A stretch of 64,000 nucleotides of DNA from Actinopolyspora mzabensis (GCF_900101095.1 NZ_FNFM01000005.1:124001-188000); one strand, 5' to 3'; shown: positions 46,754-55,973, numbered from the stretch's first letter. Notes: generated by a model from the letters alone, not told the origin. Numbers and translations are program-made.

Positions 46754-47623
46754 TCAGGAGGGGTAGCAGATCTTCCAGTCACCGTTCTCCTTGACCAGAT
46801 TGAGCTCATTGGTGATCGGTTCCTCTCCGGGCGAGCTTATCCGCAGCGTGAACGTCCCGCTCTTGTCGTCGTGCTCGACATTCCGCGTCGTCACTGTCGT
46901 CCGGCGCAGTTTGGACAGCTCCTGCTCGCTGAGCTGTGAGCCCCGCTCCGTTTGGCCGCGAAGTGTTTCCTTCATGGCCTGCCGCTGCCCTTCGCAGAGC
47001 AGCTCGTCGTACTCCGACAACGGTGGCGGATTCAGCGGGTTGGAGATCAGCTGCTGGGATGCCTTCTCGTATCGAGCTACCACGTCCTCGGGAGCGCTGC
47101 CGCCCATCAGGGTCACCCACAGCAGCGTGATGACGCCTCCCAGCACGAGAACACCGCCGATTCCGCCGCCGAGAATCCAAGGGAGCTTGGACTTCCGTTG
47201 CCGCGGCGGATGGGGACCTCCCGGGTGCGCGTAGGGCGGGTAGACGTTGGGATCGCCGGGGAAGCCCTGCTGCGGCTGGCCCCAGGCTTGTTGTTGCCCC
47301 CAGGCCTGCTGCGGGCCGCTCTGCGGATACTGCCCGCCGGGCTGTTGCCCCCACACGGGCTGCCCGCCGGGCTGGGGATACTGCCCGCCGCTCTGCGGGT
47401 ACTGCCCGCCCGATTGTTGACCGTAGGGATCCTGGCCGTACTGCTGGCCCCAGGCCTGCTGCCCGCCGCCGTGCGGGTACTGCCCACCGCTCTGGGGGTA
47501 CTGCCCGCCCGGTTGCTGTCCCCAGGCCGGTTGCTGTCCGGACTCGGGGTAGTAGCCCCCCAGTTGCCCCTGGTTCTGCTGCCAGGGGTCGTTCGGGTCG
47601 GGGTGCTGCGGTGGGTGGGTCAT
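46754..47623 (-). CDS. Membrane protein with Gln/Gly/Pro/Tyr-rich N-terminus and extracytoplasmic domain
   Basis: The 289-residue product has a low-complexity, cytoplasmic N-terminus of about 145 residues built from GGQYPQSG, AWGQQ and related repeats, then basic RQRKSKLP, one membrane segment (about 155-178) and an ~110-residue outside domain ending in GDWKICYPS. The outer domain resembles DUF4878/lumazine-like stress-domain proteins. It shares its start (MTHPP) and layout with the next gene. The function is unknown. Confidence 0.82.
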   Translation of the reverse strand: MTHPPQHPDPNDPWQQNQGQLGGYYPESGQQPAWGQQPGGQYPQSGGQYPHGGGQQAWGQQYGQDPYGQQSGGQYPQSGGQYPQPGGQPVWGQQPGGQYPQSGPQQAWGQQQAWGQPQQGFPGDPNVYPPYAHPGGPHPPRQRKSKLPWILGGGIGGVLVLGGVITLLWVTLMGGSAPEDVVARYEKASQQLISNPLNPPPLSEYDELLCEGQRQAMKETLRGQTERGSQLSEQELSKLRRTTVTTRNVEHDDKSGTFTLRISSPGEEPITNELNLVKENGDWKICYPS

Positions 47624-47849
47624 TTTCTCCTCGCCTTTCGAAATAGCGTTACTCGTCGTCGAGCAGCACGGTCACCGTTCACCTCTCCGTGAACGCCGAA
47701 CCGTTTCCGTTCGTTGCGCCGGGAAAACCGTTCCGGGCCACGGACAGGTCGTGGGCCCGTAGTCGTCGCCGACGGGAACGCATCGCCGGAAACCGGCCCC
47801 GCTTTCGTCGGCGACATCTCGCCACTGCCGACGCACTCCTCGTGCCACG

Positions 47850-48524
47850 TCAGCGGGCCAGGTCGCAGAGTCGCCATCGGCCGTCCTCCCATCGCAGGCC
47901 GAGCGATTGATCGACTCGATAGGACGCACTGCCCGCCGAGTAGGTTCCGGTGACCCGGACGGTGGCGCTGTCGCCTCGTGCACTGATCTCCCCCAGATTC
48001 AGGTCGAACTCGCCCGCGCTGAGCTGTTCGAGCTGCTGAAGCAGCTTCGCGCGGTTCGCCGAACACAGTTCCTGTTCGAGCGAGTCGAATCGGCCGTCGT
48101 TGATTCTGTCCAACAGGTTCGTGGCGGCGGGGCGGGGGTCGTCCGGGCCGGCGAGGAACAGGAAATAGCCGCCCGTCGCGACCCCGGCGAGCAGTGCACC
48201 GAGCAGCGCCGGAAGCACCCACCGTCGTCGTGAGCGGCGTGCGGCGGGCGGAGCGGGTTCGAACGGTTCCCGGGGGGCGTTCTCGGGCAGCCCGCGGTTG
48301 AAGGCGGGGTCACCCCAGTCCGGTGGTGGGGGCGGAGTGCCGGGCACGTGTCGTTCCGAGGGTGGTGGGCCCCGATGGCCCGGGGGCAGCGGTTGCCCGA
48401 CGGGCTGTTGGCTCGGGGCGGCTCGTTGCCACGAGGTGGACGGATCGGCCCGGTGATCTCCGGTTCCGTTCTCCGGGGGCCGGGCCCGTCCGCCGGGTCC
48501 GGATCTTCGTGGCGGGTGGGTCAT
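47850..48524 (-). CDS. Membrane protein related to the previous gene
   Basis: The 224-residue product has a Pro/Arg-rich cytoplasmic N-terminus (about 1-90), an RRSRRRW basic patch, one membrane segment (about 95-118) and an extracytoplasmic domain with LLDRINDGRFDSLEQELC and a C-terminal LRWEDGRWRLCDLAR, the same arrangement as the preceding gene (two Cys, GDWK/GRWRLC end). ATG 48524 has GGGAGG upstream. The two are probably tandem paralogues upstream of the proteasome ATPase gene. Confidence 0.8.
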   Translation of the reverse strand: MTHPPRRSGPGGRARPPENGTGDHRADPSTSWQRAAPSQQPVGQPLPPGHRGPPPSERHVPGTPPPPPDWGDPAFNRGLPENAPREPFEPAPPAARRSRRRWVLPALLGALLAGVATGGYFLFLAGPDDPRPAATNLLDRINDGRFDSLEQELCSANRAKLLQQLEQLSAGEFDLNLGEISARGDSATVRVTGTYSAGSASYRVDQSLGLRWEDGRWRLCDLAR

Positions 48525-49026
48525 CGGGGCCTCCCGAGGCACGTGCCCTTCCGTGCGGTTCCGAAACAGGCTCCTGCGGCGGTACTCGAGCAGCAGCGGT
48601 ACTCAAGTAGATCAGAGCAGCCCGTATCGGAATCGGGTAGTGGTCGGTAGCTGTACGTGACACGTTCTTCCCGAGCAGTGGGAGTCCCGCGATGGGCCGC
48701 ACGATCGTGTCGGGGTCACGAATCGGTTACCACACGGATGCCCGTGCGCGCTCCCTGCGGTGCGGCGATCGCGACAGCAGGTGTGCAAACAGGCCACGCG
48801 ATCGGAGTCGACCGGGAAACTCTCTCCCGAACGGACCAACGGGACGAAACGCACCGTGGTCATCCGGCGAACCGCGTAACGAATCGGAACAATGCCGGAG
48901 TGGCTCAGTTCATGTGATGCCGCCGATTCGTGTGGCACGCTGGGTCGTCTAGCGGGATTCGACGACCTCGCGTTGTCGTTGATCGCCGGTACCGTGGTGG
49001 TACGAACACGGGAGGAGGGTGCCGAT
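48525..49026. other. Intergenic region upstream of mpa
   Basis: The 502-nt spacer between divergent genes carries no supported gene. It includes an inverted repeat GTACC-GTGGT-GGTAC (about 48991-49005) just before the mpa ribosome-binding site and a possible -10 around GTCTAGCGG. The segment GCCGGAGTGGCTCAG near 48893 resembles a tRNA 5' end, but no tRNA follows. Confidence 0.45.
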
Positions 49027-50820
49027 ATGCAGCACGACCGTCCCGACAACCGGCCTGAAGAGGGCGTTGGCCAGGGAGCCCGCGGCAGTGCGGAAACGAG
49101 CAAGCAGATCCGCGAGCTGGAGGACGAGGTCGCCTCGCTTCGAGACAGGCTCAACGAGTCCCCGCAACAGGTGCGGTTGTTGGAGCAGCGGCTTGCCGAG
49201 GCATCCGAGAGAGTGAGTCAACTCACCGAACGGAACGCCAAACTCACCGAGACCCTCAAGGAAGCGCGGAGCCAGCTGACCGCGCTGCGCGAGGAAGTTG
49301 ACCGACTCGCTCAGCCACCGAGTGGGTACGGCGTTTTCCTCAGCCGTTACGAGGACGGCACGGTCGACGTGTTCACTTCCGGCAGGAAGATGCGTGTGGC
49401 CGTGTCACCCAACGTGAATGTGGAGGAGTTGCAACTCGGCCAGTCGGTGCGCCTCAACGAGGCGTTGACGGTGGTCGAGGAAGGAACATTCGAACGTACC
49501 GGCGAGGTGTGCACCTTCCGTGAGATGCTTCCGACGGCCGAGACGGATCAGCCTCGCCGGGCACTGGTGACCGGCCACAGCGACGAGGAGCGCGTGGTGT
49601 GGTTGACGCCGCCCATGGTCGAGTCCGGCCTGAAGTCCGGTGACTCGGTGCTGGTGGACAGCAAGGTCGGCTACGCCTACGACACGGTTCCCAAGGCCGA
49701 TGTCGAGGATCTCACGCTGGAGGAGGTGCCCGATGTCGGTTACCAGGACATCGGTGGCCTCGGCGGCCAGATCGAGGAGATCCGGGACGCGGTCGAGCTG
49801 CCGTTCCTGCATTCGGAGCTCTACATCCAGTACAAGCTGGCACCCCCCAAGGGTGTGCTGCTGTACGGACCACCCGGTTGCGGCAAGACCCTGATCGCCA
49901 AGGCGGTGGCCAACTCGTTGGCCAAGAAGGTCGCCGCCTCCCGGGGGGACGACGACGGCCAGGCCAAGTCGTACTTCCTCAACATCAAGGGTCCCGAACT
50001 GCTGAACAAGTTCGTGGGCGAAACCGAACGCCACATCCGGCTGATCTTCCAGCGCGCCCGGGAGAAGGCGTCCGAGGGCACACCGGTGATCGTGTTCTTC
50101 GACGAGATGGACTCGATCTTCCGCACCAGGGGTAGTGGTGTCTCCTCCGATGTGGAGACCACCATCGTTCCCCAGCTGCTCAGCGAGATCGACGGTGTGG
50201 AGGGGCTGGAGAACGTCATCGTCATCGGTGCTTCCAACCGGGAGGACATGATCGATCCGGCGATCCTGCGTCCCGGCAGGCTCGACGTCAAGATCAAGAT
50301 TGAGCGGCCGGACGCCGAGTCGGCCAAGGACATCTTCTCCAAGTACCTCACCAGCGACCTGCCGATCCACGAGGAGGACCTGCGGGAGTTCGGTGGGGAT
50401 CATCCGTCGTGTGTGGACGCGATGATCCAGACCACAGTGGAGCGGATGTACGCCGAGACCGACGAGAACCGCTTCCTGGAGGTCACCTACGCCAACGGCG
50501 ACAAGGAGATCCTGTACTTCAAGGACTTCAACTCCGGCGCCATGATTCAGAACATCGTGGACCGTGCCAAGAAGGCGGCGATCAAGTCCGCCATCGACAC
50601 GGGGCAGCCCGGACTGCGGGTGCAGAACCTGCAGGACGCCATCGTCGACGAGTTCGCCGAGAACGAGGATCTGCCCAACACCACCAACCCGGACGACTGG
50701 GCACGTATCTCGGGGAAGAAGGGCGAGCGCATCGTCTACATACGGACCCTGGTCAGCGGTAAGAACCAGGAGTCGGGCAGGGCGATCGACACCGCCACCA
50801 ACACCGGCCAGTACCTGTAG
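49027..50820 (+). CDS. mpa: Proteasome-associated AAA ATPase Mpa/ARC
   Basis: Mpa recognises Pup-tagged proteins, unfolds them and threads them into the 20S core. The 597-residue protein has a coiled coil (about 25-90) that binds Pup, an OB-fold region, and one AAA domain with Walker A GPPGCGKT (281-288) and Walker [11 protein letters not shown] (Asp359, Glu360). The C-terminus GQYL, with a penultimate Tyr, is the proteasome-gating motif. ATG 49027 follows GGAGGAGGG. It is separated from dop by an accessory block. Confidence 0.97.
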   Translation: MQHDRPDNRPEEGVGQGARGSAETSKQIRELEDEVASLRDRLNESPQQVRLLEQRLAEASERVSQLTERNAKLTETLKEARSQLTALREEVDRLAQPPSGYGVFLSRYEDGTVDVFTSGRKMRVAVSPNVNVEELQLGQSVRLNEALTVVEEGTFERTGEVCTFREMLPTAETDQPRRALVTGHSDEERVVWLTPPMVESGLKSGDSVLVDSKVGYAYDTVPKADVEDLTLEEVPDVGYQDIGGLGGQIEEIRDAVELPFLHSELYIQYKLAPPKGVLLYGPPGCGKTLIAKAVANSLAKKVAASRGDDDGQAKSYFLNIKGPELLNKFVGETERHIRLIFQRAREKASEGTPVIVFFDEMDSIFRTRGSGVSSDVETTIVPQLLSEIDGVEGLENVIVIGASNREDMIDPAILRPGRLDVKIKIERPDAESAKDIFSKYLTSDLPIHEEDLREFGGDHPSCVDAMIQTTVERMYAETDENRFLEVTYANGDKEILYFKDFNSGAMIQNIVDRAKKAAIKSAIDTGQPGLRVQNLQDAIVDEFAENEDLPNTTNPDDWARISGKKGERIVYIRTLVSGKNQESGRAIDTATNTGQYL

Positions 50821-50950
50821 TCGTCCCGGTTTCCCCGGGCGTCCGAATCCCGTACGCAGCAGTACCAGCGGTCGTCGGTCAGCCGCATCACCGTGTCGGA
50901 GAGCCGGTCTTCGGCACCTGGCCATTGCTCAACCGGGCCGCCGACCAACC

Positions 50951-50978
50951 GGGGCGTCACTCGTTCGAGTGGCGCCCC
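50951..50978 (+). terminator. Hairpin downstream of mpa
   Basis: GGGGCG-t-CACTCG pairs with CGAGTG-g-CGCCCC around a 2-nt loop, with one mismatch. It is 131 nt after the mpa stop, before the aldo/keto reductase promoter. Confidence 0.6.
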
Positions 50979-51034
50979 GTAGCTGTGTCACGGCGCGAGC
51001 GGCAGCACCGGTGTCGTCATCGACGTCGGGCCGA

Positions 51035-51040
51035 TAGGTT
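51035..51040 (+). promoter_or_regulatory. -10 box of the aldo/keto reductase gene
   Basis: TAGGTT ends 7 nt before the ATG at 51048. Confidence 0.5.
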
Positions 51041-51047
51041 ACGGCGC

Positions 51048-52001
51048 ATGACGGATGCCTCGACCGGTCCGGTGGACCGCTTCGGTGTCGGACTGGCCGC
51101 GTTGGGCAGGCCCGCCTACATCAACGTGGGGCGTGTCGACGTGCTGCCGGAGGACCGCACCGTCGACGCCATGCGCACCCGCACCAGACAGGTGCTGGAC
51201 GAGGCATATGACGCGGGGATCCGCCGGGTGGACACGGCCCGTTCCTACGGCAGTGCCGAGCAGTTCCTGGCCGAATGGCTGCGCGACCGCGGGCACGAGG
51301 ACGTGATCGTGTCCAGCAAGTGGGGCTACGCCTACGTCGCCGAATGGCGGGTCGAGACCGAGGTCCACGAGATCAAGGAACACTCGCTGGAACGCTTCCG
51401 ACAGCAGTGGCCCGCCAGCCGGGAAGCGCTGGGGGAGTACCTGAAGCTGTACCAGGTGCATTCGTTGACCACCGACAGCCCATTGTTCGAGGACACCGAG
51501 TTGCAGCGGGAACTCGCCCGGCTGCGGGACAGCGGAGTGCTGCTGGGAATCTCCACGACCGGAGCGGCCCAGGCCGCCGCGATCGAGGCGGCCTGGGAGC
51601 TGCGGGTGGGCGGTGAACAGCTGTTCGGTGCCGTGCAGGCCACTTGGAACTCCTTGGAGCCCTCGGTCGGCAGGGCGCTGTCGCACGCCCACGAGGGTGG
51701 TTGGCGGGTGCTGGTCAAGGAGACCCTGGCCAACGGCAGGTTGGCCTCGCGGCCGCCGGAGCCGCTGGCCGCCGTGGCGGGCAGGCACGGTGCCGGTGCC
51801 GACGCGATCGCCCTCGCACACGTACTGGCACAGCCGTGGGCGGACACGGTGCTGCTCGGCGCGGCGAGCGTGGGGCAGTTGCGCAGCAACCTGGCCGCCG
51901 GTTCGGTCTCGCTGAGCAGACGTGATCTCGACGAGCTGGCGGCCGTCGCCGGGGATCCGGCGACCTACTGGGGTGAGCGCGCCGCCCTCCCCTGGCATTA
52001 G
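51048..52001 (+). CDS. Aldo/keto reductase family protein
   Basis: The 317-residue TIM-barrel oxidoreductase shows the catalytic tetrad pattern: Asp in RRVDTARSYGSAEQF, the following Tyr, Lys in VSSKWGYAY, and His in LYQVHSLTT. NADPH-binding residues are expected at the C-terminus. The substrate is unknown. The -10 box TAGGTT 7 nt upstream supports this start. Element copy D follows 37 nt after the stop. Confidence 0.88.
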   Translation: MTDASTGPVDRFGVGLAALGRPAYINVGRVDVLPEDRTVDAMRTRTRQVLDEAYDAGIRRVDTARSYGSAEQFLAEWLRDRGHEDVIVSSKWGYAYVAEWRVETEVHEIKEHSLERFRQQWPASREALGEYLKLYQVHSLTTDSPLFEDTELQRELARLRDSGVLLGISTTGAAQAAAIEAAWELRVGGEQLFGAVQATWNSLEPSVGRALSHAHEGGWRVLVKETLANGRLASRPPEPLAAVAGRHGAGADAIALAHVLAQPWADTVLLGAASVGQLRSNLAAGSVSLSRRDLDELAAVAGDPATYWGERAALPWH

Positions 52002-52038
52002 GAACTTACACGGGATCGGGTGGCTCGAGCGGTTGCTT

Positions 52039-52220
52039 GGCGGAACCTCTCGCACGGCTCTCGTTGCGGGTGCCCCGACCTCGGGTAGCGGCCTACACAA
52101 CGTCGGGGCCGTCCTCACGAGAGCCGCACGGGAGAACCCGCTGGTGGTCGGGCTGCGTGCGTGGTCGTTTCAGCGCTGTCGCGCCGAAGGCGCGTCAATT
52201 TGTCGCGAAATCGCCGGGCT
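52039..52220 (+). repeat. Dispersed double-hairpin intergenic element, copy D
   Basis: It begins GGCGGAACCTCTCGCACGG, 37 nt after the reductase stop. The outer stem CGGCTCTCG/CGAGAGCCG is intact, and the inner stem has the copy-B form GCCCCGAC/GTCGGGGC. The end, TGTCGCGAAATCG, resembles that of copy B. Confidence 0.8.
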
Positions 52221-52279
52221 GCTTCGGCGTCCCTGGAGGTTCCGCCACCGGCGCCGCTCGCGGGCCGAGATGACTGAGC

Positions 52280-52885
52280 CTACTGGCCGGTCGGTTCGGA
52301 GGAGTTCTCGCGGGGCCGGGCGCGTAGATGGGCGCGCTCGCCCTGCTTGCCGAACAGGCTGAGGAGTTCCACGGGCTCCGAGACTGCGCGGCCGAACCAG
52401 TGCGGTGTTCGGGCGTCGAACTCGGCGGCCTCGCCGGGGGAGAGCTCCAGATCGTGTTCGCCGAGCAAGAGCCGTAGCCGCCCGTTGAGCACGTAGAGCC
52501 ATTCGTAGCCCTCGTGGGTCTGCGGATCGGGGACGGCGGGCCGGTCACTCGTCGGGATCACGAGCTTGTACGCCTGGATGCCGCCCGCTCGGCGGGTCAG
52601 CGGCAGCATGGTCATACCGTGCCGGTTGACCGGCCGCAGGTGCACGCGCGGGTCCCCGGTGGGCGGGGCGTCCACGAGTTCGTCGAGCGTCACGCCGTGC
52701 GCCCTCGCCAGCGGGAGCAACAGTTCGAGGGCGGGTCTGCGCTCCCCCGATTCCAGGCGGGAGAGCGTGCTCACCGATATGCCGGTAGTCTCCGACAGCT
52801 CGTGGAGCGTGGTCTCGCGCTGCCTGCGGAGCGCTCGTAGCCGGGGGCCGACCGTGTCGAGCGTCCGGTCGAGGTCGTCGTCCAT
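52280..52885 (-). CDS. XRE-family transcriptional regulator with cupin domain
   Basis: The 201-residue protein has an N-terminal HTH_3 domain (LRALRRQRETTLHELSETTG, SVSTLSRLESGERRP) and a C-terminal cupin (HEGYEWLYVLNGRLRLLLGE, LSPGEAAEFDARTPHWFG). Such regulators often sense small molecules through the cupin. It is divergent from a flavin disulfide-reductase-like gene, with a palindrome between them. ATG 52885 is preferred. Confidence 0.9.
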   Translation of the reverse strand: MDDDLDRTLDTVGPRLRALRRQRETTLHELSETTGISVSTLSRLESGERRPALELLLPLARAHGVTLDELVDAPPTGDPRVHLRPVNRHGMTMLPLTRRAGGIQAYKLVIPTSDRPAVPDPQTHEGYEWLYVLNGRLRLLLGEHDLELSPGEAAEFDARTPHWFGRAVSEPVELLSLFGKQGERAHLRARPRENSSEPTGQ

Positions 52886-52905
52886 GTCACTATTTTGCCA
52901 TAGCA

Positions 52906-52919
52906 GCAACTAAAGTTGC
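52906..52919. promoter_or_regulatory. Palindrome between divergent XRE and oxidoreductase genes, likely operator
   Basis: GCAACT-AA-AGTTGC is perfect, 20 nt upstream of the XRE start and 45 nt upstream of the oxidoreductase start. It probably binds the XRE-cupin regulator. Confidence 0.55.
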
Positions 52920-52964
52920 GGATTTTGCCCGTGGATTCGCATGGTGGTCGTGGAGGTGGTGGTA

Positions 52965-53984
52965 ATGACCGACGAATCGGCTAAGCACTACGAGGTGGTG
53001 GTGATCGGTGGTGGGGCCGCCGGTTTGAACGGGGCGCTGCTGCTGTCGCGGGCGCGGCGCTCGGTGGTGGTGATCGACTCGGGCGAGCCGCGCAACGCCC
53101 CGGCAGGCGGAGTGCACGGCCTGCTCGGGCGCGAGGGGGTTCCTCCGGTGGAGCTCATGGAGCGCGGGCGGGAGGAGGTTCGCGATCACGGTGGTCACCT
53201 GATCGCGGGCGAGGTCGGCTCAGTGGCTCGGGACAGCGCCGGATTCGACGTGACGCTGCTCGACGGTCGCCGGATCAGTGCTGGCCGGGTGCTGGTGACT
53301 ACTGGCTTGGTCGACGAGCTGCCCGAGGTGATCGGGCTGCGGGAACGTTGGGGCAGGGACGTGGTGCACTGCCCGTACTGCCACGGCTGGGAGGTTCGGG
53401 ACCGTGCCATCGGCGTGCTGGCCACCGGCCCGATGTCGGTGCACCAGGCGTTGCTGTTCCGCCAGTGGAGCTTTGATGTCAAGTTCTTCTCCCACACCCT
53501 GCCCGCGCCCACCGACGAGGACGTGGAACGGCTCGCGGCACGCGGCATCGAGGTGATCGACGGCCCGGTCGACTCGCTGGAGGTCGGTGAGCGCGGAATC
53601 AGCGGGGTGCGGCTCGTCGGCGGCACCGTGGTCGGGCGCGAAGTGCTCGCGATCGCACCACGGATGACCGCACGTGCCGGGTTCCTGGCCGAGCTCGGGC
53701 TGCGTGCCGTGGAGCACCCGGCCGGGGTCGGCGAGTACGTCCCGTCCGACGCGACCGGCGCCACCGACGTCGACGGAGTGTGGGTGGCTGGCAATGTCAC
53801 CGATCCGTCGGCCCAGGTCGGCCCCGCCGCCGCGGCGGGAGCCAACGCGGCGGCACGCATCAACGCCGACCTGGTCGAGGAGGAGACCGCCCGTGCGGTC
53901 GCCGCCGCCCGGGAGCCGTTCACCGCCGAGTCCGAGGCCCGTGGCTGTGAAGTGGTGCTGGGCGAGCACCGGAACGGCTTGTGA
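52965..53984 (+). CDS. Thioredoxin-reductase-like NAD(P)/FAD oxidoreductase
   Basis: The 339-residue flavoprotein has an FAD motif GGGAAG (15-20), the redox-active HCPYCHGWE (Cys136 and Cys139) and a C-terminal GVWVAGNVTDP. The Cys pair sits where low-molecular-weight thioredoxin reductases have their dithiol. No thioredoxin gene is adjacent, and the physiological substrate is unknown. ATG 52965 follows GGAGGTGG; upstream in-frame starts at 52941 are less likely. Confidence 0.88.
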   Translation: MTDESAKHYEVVVIGGGAAGLNGALLLSRARRSVVVIDSGEPRNAPAGGVHGLLGREGVPPVELMERGREEVRDHGGHLIAGEVGSVARDSAGFDVTLLDGRRISAGRVLVTTGLVDELPEVIGLRERWGRDVVHCPYCHGWEVRDRAIGVLATGPMSVHQALLFRQWSFDVKFFSHTLPAPTDEDVERLAARGIEVIDGPVDSLEVGERGISGVRLVGGTVVGREVLAIAPRMTARAGFLAELGLRAVEHPAGVGEYVPSDATGATDVDGVWVAGNVTDPSAQVGPAAAAGANAAARINADLVEEETARAVAAAREPFTAESEARGCEVVLGEHRNGL

Positions 53985-54068
53985 CCCGGGAGAGCCCGTG
54001 AATCGGAAAGCCCCGTGAATCGAAAGCGGGCTGTGAACCCTGGGGCGACCCTTCGTGACCGAGCAGTG

Positions 54069-54740
54069 TCAAGCGGGCGCGCCGGGAAGAGCGTGGCCCG
54101 CGGCCGCAGCGGGAGCTTCCCGGCTGATCGTCGGGAGGACCTCGCGCAACGCCGCACGCAGCACGGTGCCGGCCTTCTCCGGGGCGGGGGCGTGGTCGGC
54201 GGTGTGCTCCACGGCCACCCGCAGGGCCGTGTTGACCATCGCGGCCTCCGTCTTCACGGTCAGCTCGTCGGCCCGGCGACCGGTGCGGTGGGCGATCCCC
54301 GTGGCGAAGGCGGGCTCCGCGTCCCGATGGGCCTGCAGCCACACCGCCCTGATCTCCGGTTCGTCCTTGGTCAGTCGGACCAGCGCCAGCATGGTGGCCA
54401 TGTCCGCGTGCTCCTCGCCCCCGGCCTGCCCACGCAGTTGGTCGGGCAGTGCCTCGCCGGGTGCCCAGTCGGCCAACGCTCGGGCGACGTCCTCGATCCC
54501 GTGGGTCAGCAGGGGCCGTACGAAGCTTTCCTTGCCCGGCCCGGGGCAGTAGCGCCACAGCGTCCGAATCGACACCCCGGCCGCTTCCGCTAGCTCCTCG
54601 GCCGAGGTCTCGGCCACCCCTTTGCTCGTGAACAGTCGTACCGCCTCGCGCGCGATGTCCATACGCGTCGCCGCCTTGCGGCGCTCGGTCAGCGGCGGGC
54701 GTCCGGTGCGCCTGTTGGACGTCTCCTGCTCGCTCGACAT
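54069..54740 (-). CDS. TetR family transcriptional regulator
   Basis: The 223-residue protein has the TetR N-terminal HTH (DIAREAVRLFTSKGVAETSA and EELAEAAGVSIRTLWRYCPG) and a helical ligand domain. The second recognition-helix end reads YCPGPGKESF instead of the usual YFPSKEDL, a minor oddity. It is divergent from an SDR gene with a paired operator in between, so it probably represses that gene in response to a ligand. Confidence 0.9.
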   Translation of the reverse strand: MSSEQETSNRRTGRPPLTERRKAATRMDIAREAVRLFTSKGVAETSAEELAEAAGVSIRTLWRYCPGPGKESFVRPLLTHGIEDVARALADWAPGEALPDQLRGQAGGEEHADMATMLALVRLTKDEPEIRAVWLQAHRDAEPAFATGIAHRTGRRADELTVKTEAAMVNTALRVAVEHTADHAPAPEKAGTVLRAALREVLPTISREAPAAAAGHALPGAPA

Positions 54741-54794
54741 CCTGCGGTTCCTCCTAGTGGCGGCGGTCTCCCGATTCTAGGTCGTTCATTTTTC

Positions 54795-54825
54795 GGCGCA
54801 TAATGTAAACCTGGCATTATGTGCC
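54795..54825. promoter_or_regulatory. Inverted repeat operator between TetR and SDR genes
   Basis: GGCGCATAATG (54795-54805) and CATTATGTGCC (54815-54825) are 11-bp arms with one mismatch, spaced by 9 bp. It is the natural TetR-protein site. TATAAG (54826-54831) just after it looks like the SDR -10 box. Confidence 0.6.
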
Positions 54826-54897
54826 TATAAGTATGGAACGGTTCGGGCCACGCCGATCGTTCGGCGGAATCCGGACCAGGGTGGAAAGGAGTTCGGG

Positions 54898-55662
54898 ATG
54901 AGTGGAACCGGCCTGGAAGGACGCTGCGTGGTGGTCACCGGCGCCGGAGCGGGTATCGGGCGCGCCGCCGCGCTGCGGTTCGCCTCCGAGGGAGCGCGGG
55001 TACTCATCGCGGACCTCGATGCCGAAGGCGCCTCCACCACCGAACGGCTGATCACGGAGCAGGACGGCACGGCGACCACCGTGATCGGCGATCTGGGCGA
55101 TCAGAGCGTGGTCGACGAGATCGTCTCCACCGCGGTGGAACGGTTCGGCGGTCCGGACGTGCTGGTCAACAACGCGGGCATCATGGACAGCTTCGCCGCG
55201 GTGGCCGATCTGACCGAGGCCGAGTGGGAACGCGTGCTGCGGGTCAACCTGAGCGCTCCCTTCCTGCTCACCCGCGCGGCGCTGCCGCACATGCTTGCCA
55301 AGGGCAGTGGTGTCGTGGTCAACACGGCATCGGAGGCGTCCCTGCGGGGCAGCGCGGCGGGGGCCGCCTACACCTCCGCCAAGCACGGCGTAGTCGGACT
55401 CACGAGGTCGCTGGCCGTGATGTACCGCGACAGCGGTATCCGAGCCAACGCGATCGCTCCCGGTGGCACCGCCACCGGCATCACCGTCGACGCCGATCCC
55501 GAGGCGCTCGGCCCCAACGTTCTCGGCAGCTACGGCAAGAACATCGGTCGTGTCGCCGACGCCGACGAGCAGGCTTCCGCCATCGTGTTCCTCGCCTCCG
55601 ACGCCGCCAGCAACGTCAGCGGGGTCGTCCTGCCGGTGGACAACGGGTGGTCCGCCGTCTGA
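54898..55662 (+). CDS. Short-chain dehydrogenase/reductase (SDR)
   Basis: The 254-residue Rossmann enzyme has the cofactor motif TGAGAGIG (14-21), NNAG (91-94), and catalytic Ser145 (VNTASEAS), Tyr158 and Lys162 (YTSAK). ADLD at the end of beta-2 favours NAD over NADP. The substrate is unknown. ATG 54898 has an AAAGGAG upstream. It is followed by a long minisatellite. Confidence 0.92.
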   Translation: MSGTGLEGRCVVVTGAGAGIGRAAALRFASEGARVLIADLDAEGASTTERLITEQDGTATTVIGDLGDQSVVDEIVSTAVERFGGPDVLVNNAGIMDSFAAVADLTEAEWERVLRVNLSAPFLLTRAALPHMLAKGSGVVVNTASEASLRGSAAGAAYTSAKHGVVGLTRSLAVMYRDSGIRANAIAPGGTATGITVDADPEALGPNVLGSYGKNIGRVADADEQASAIVFLASDAASNVSGVVLPVDNGWSAV

Positions 55663-55973
55663 CGTGGGCTCTCGAAGATCGCTACCCGAGGTCGGGTTTC
55701 CCGGAGCGAGAGGGCGGGGTGTTCCACCGAGCGAGCATCCCGGCCACACGGCCACACGGCCACCCGGCCACCCGGCCACACGGCCACCCGGCCACACGGC
55801 CACCCGGCCACCCGGCCACCCGGCCACACGGCCACCCGGCCACCCGGCCACCCGGCCACACGGCCACCCGGCCACCCGGCCACCCGGCCACCCGGCCACA
55901 CGGCCACCCGGCCACCCGGCCACCCGGCCACACGGCCACCCGGCCACACGGCCACCTGGCCGGAAAACCTCGA
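55663..55973. other. Intergenic region dominated by an 8-bp minisatellite
   Basis: This 311-nt spacer between convergent SDR and NUDIX genes is mostly taken up by 27 copies of an 8-bp unit. Nothing else is recognised in the remaining bases. Confidence 0.7.
55742..55957. repeat. Minisatellite: 27 copies of an 8-bp unit GGCCAC(A/C)C
   Basis: Reading from 55742, each unit is GGCCACAC or GGCCACCC, and the last (55950-55957) is GGCCACCT. The variable base follows A,A,C,C,A,C,A,C,C,C,A,C,C,C,A,C,C,C,C,A,C,C,C,A,C,A then T. The unit length is not a multiple of three. Confidence 0.95.

Noticed and set aside
48893-48950. tRNA-like 5' end (GCCGGAGTGGCTCAG)
   Set aside because: No anticodon stem or T-arm (GTTCGA) follows at the right distance; probably chance.
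55530-55955. Open frames of GWPGGRVA repeats
   Set aside because: They arise from the 8-bp minisatellite read in each frame; no start site or domain.
55742-55957. CRISPR array
   Set aside because: The units are contiguous 8-mers without spacers, and no cas genes are present.
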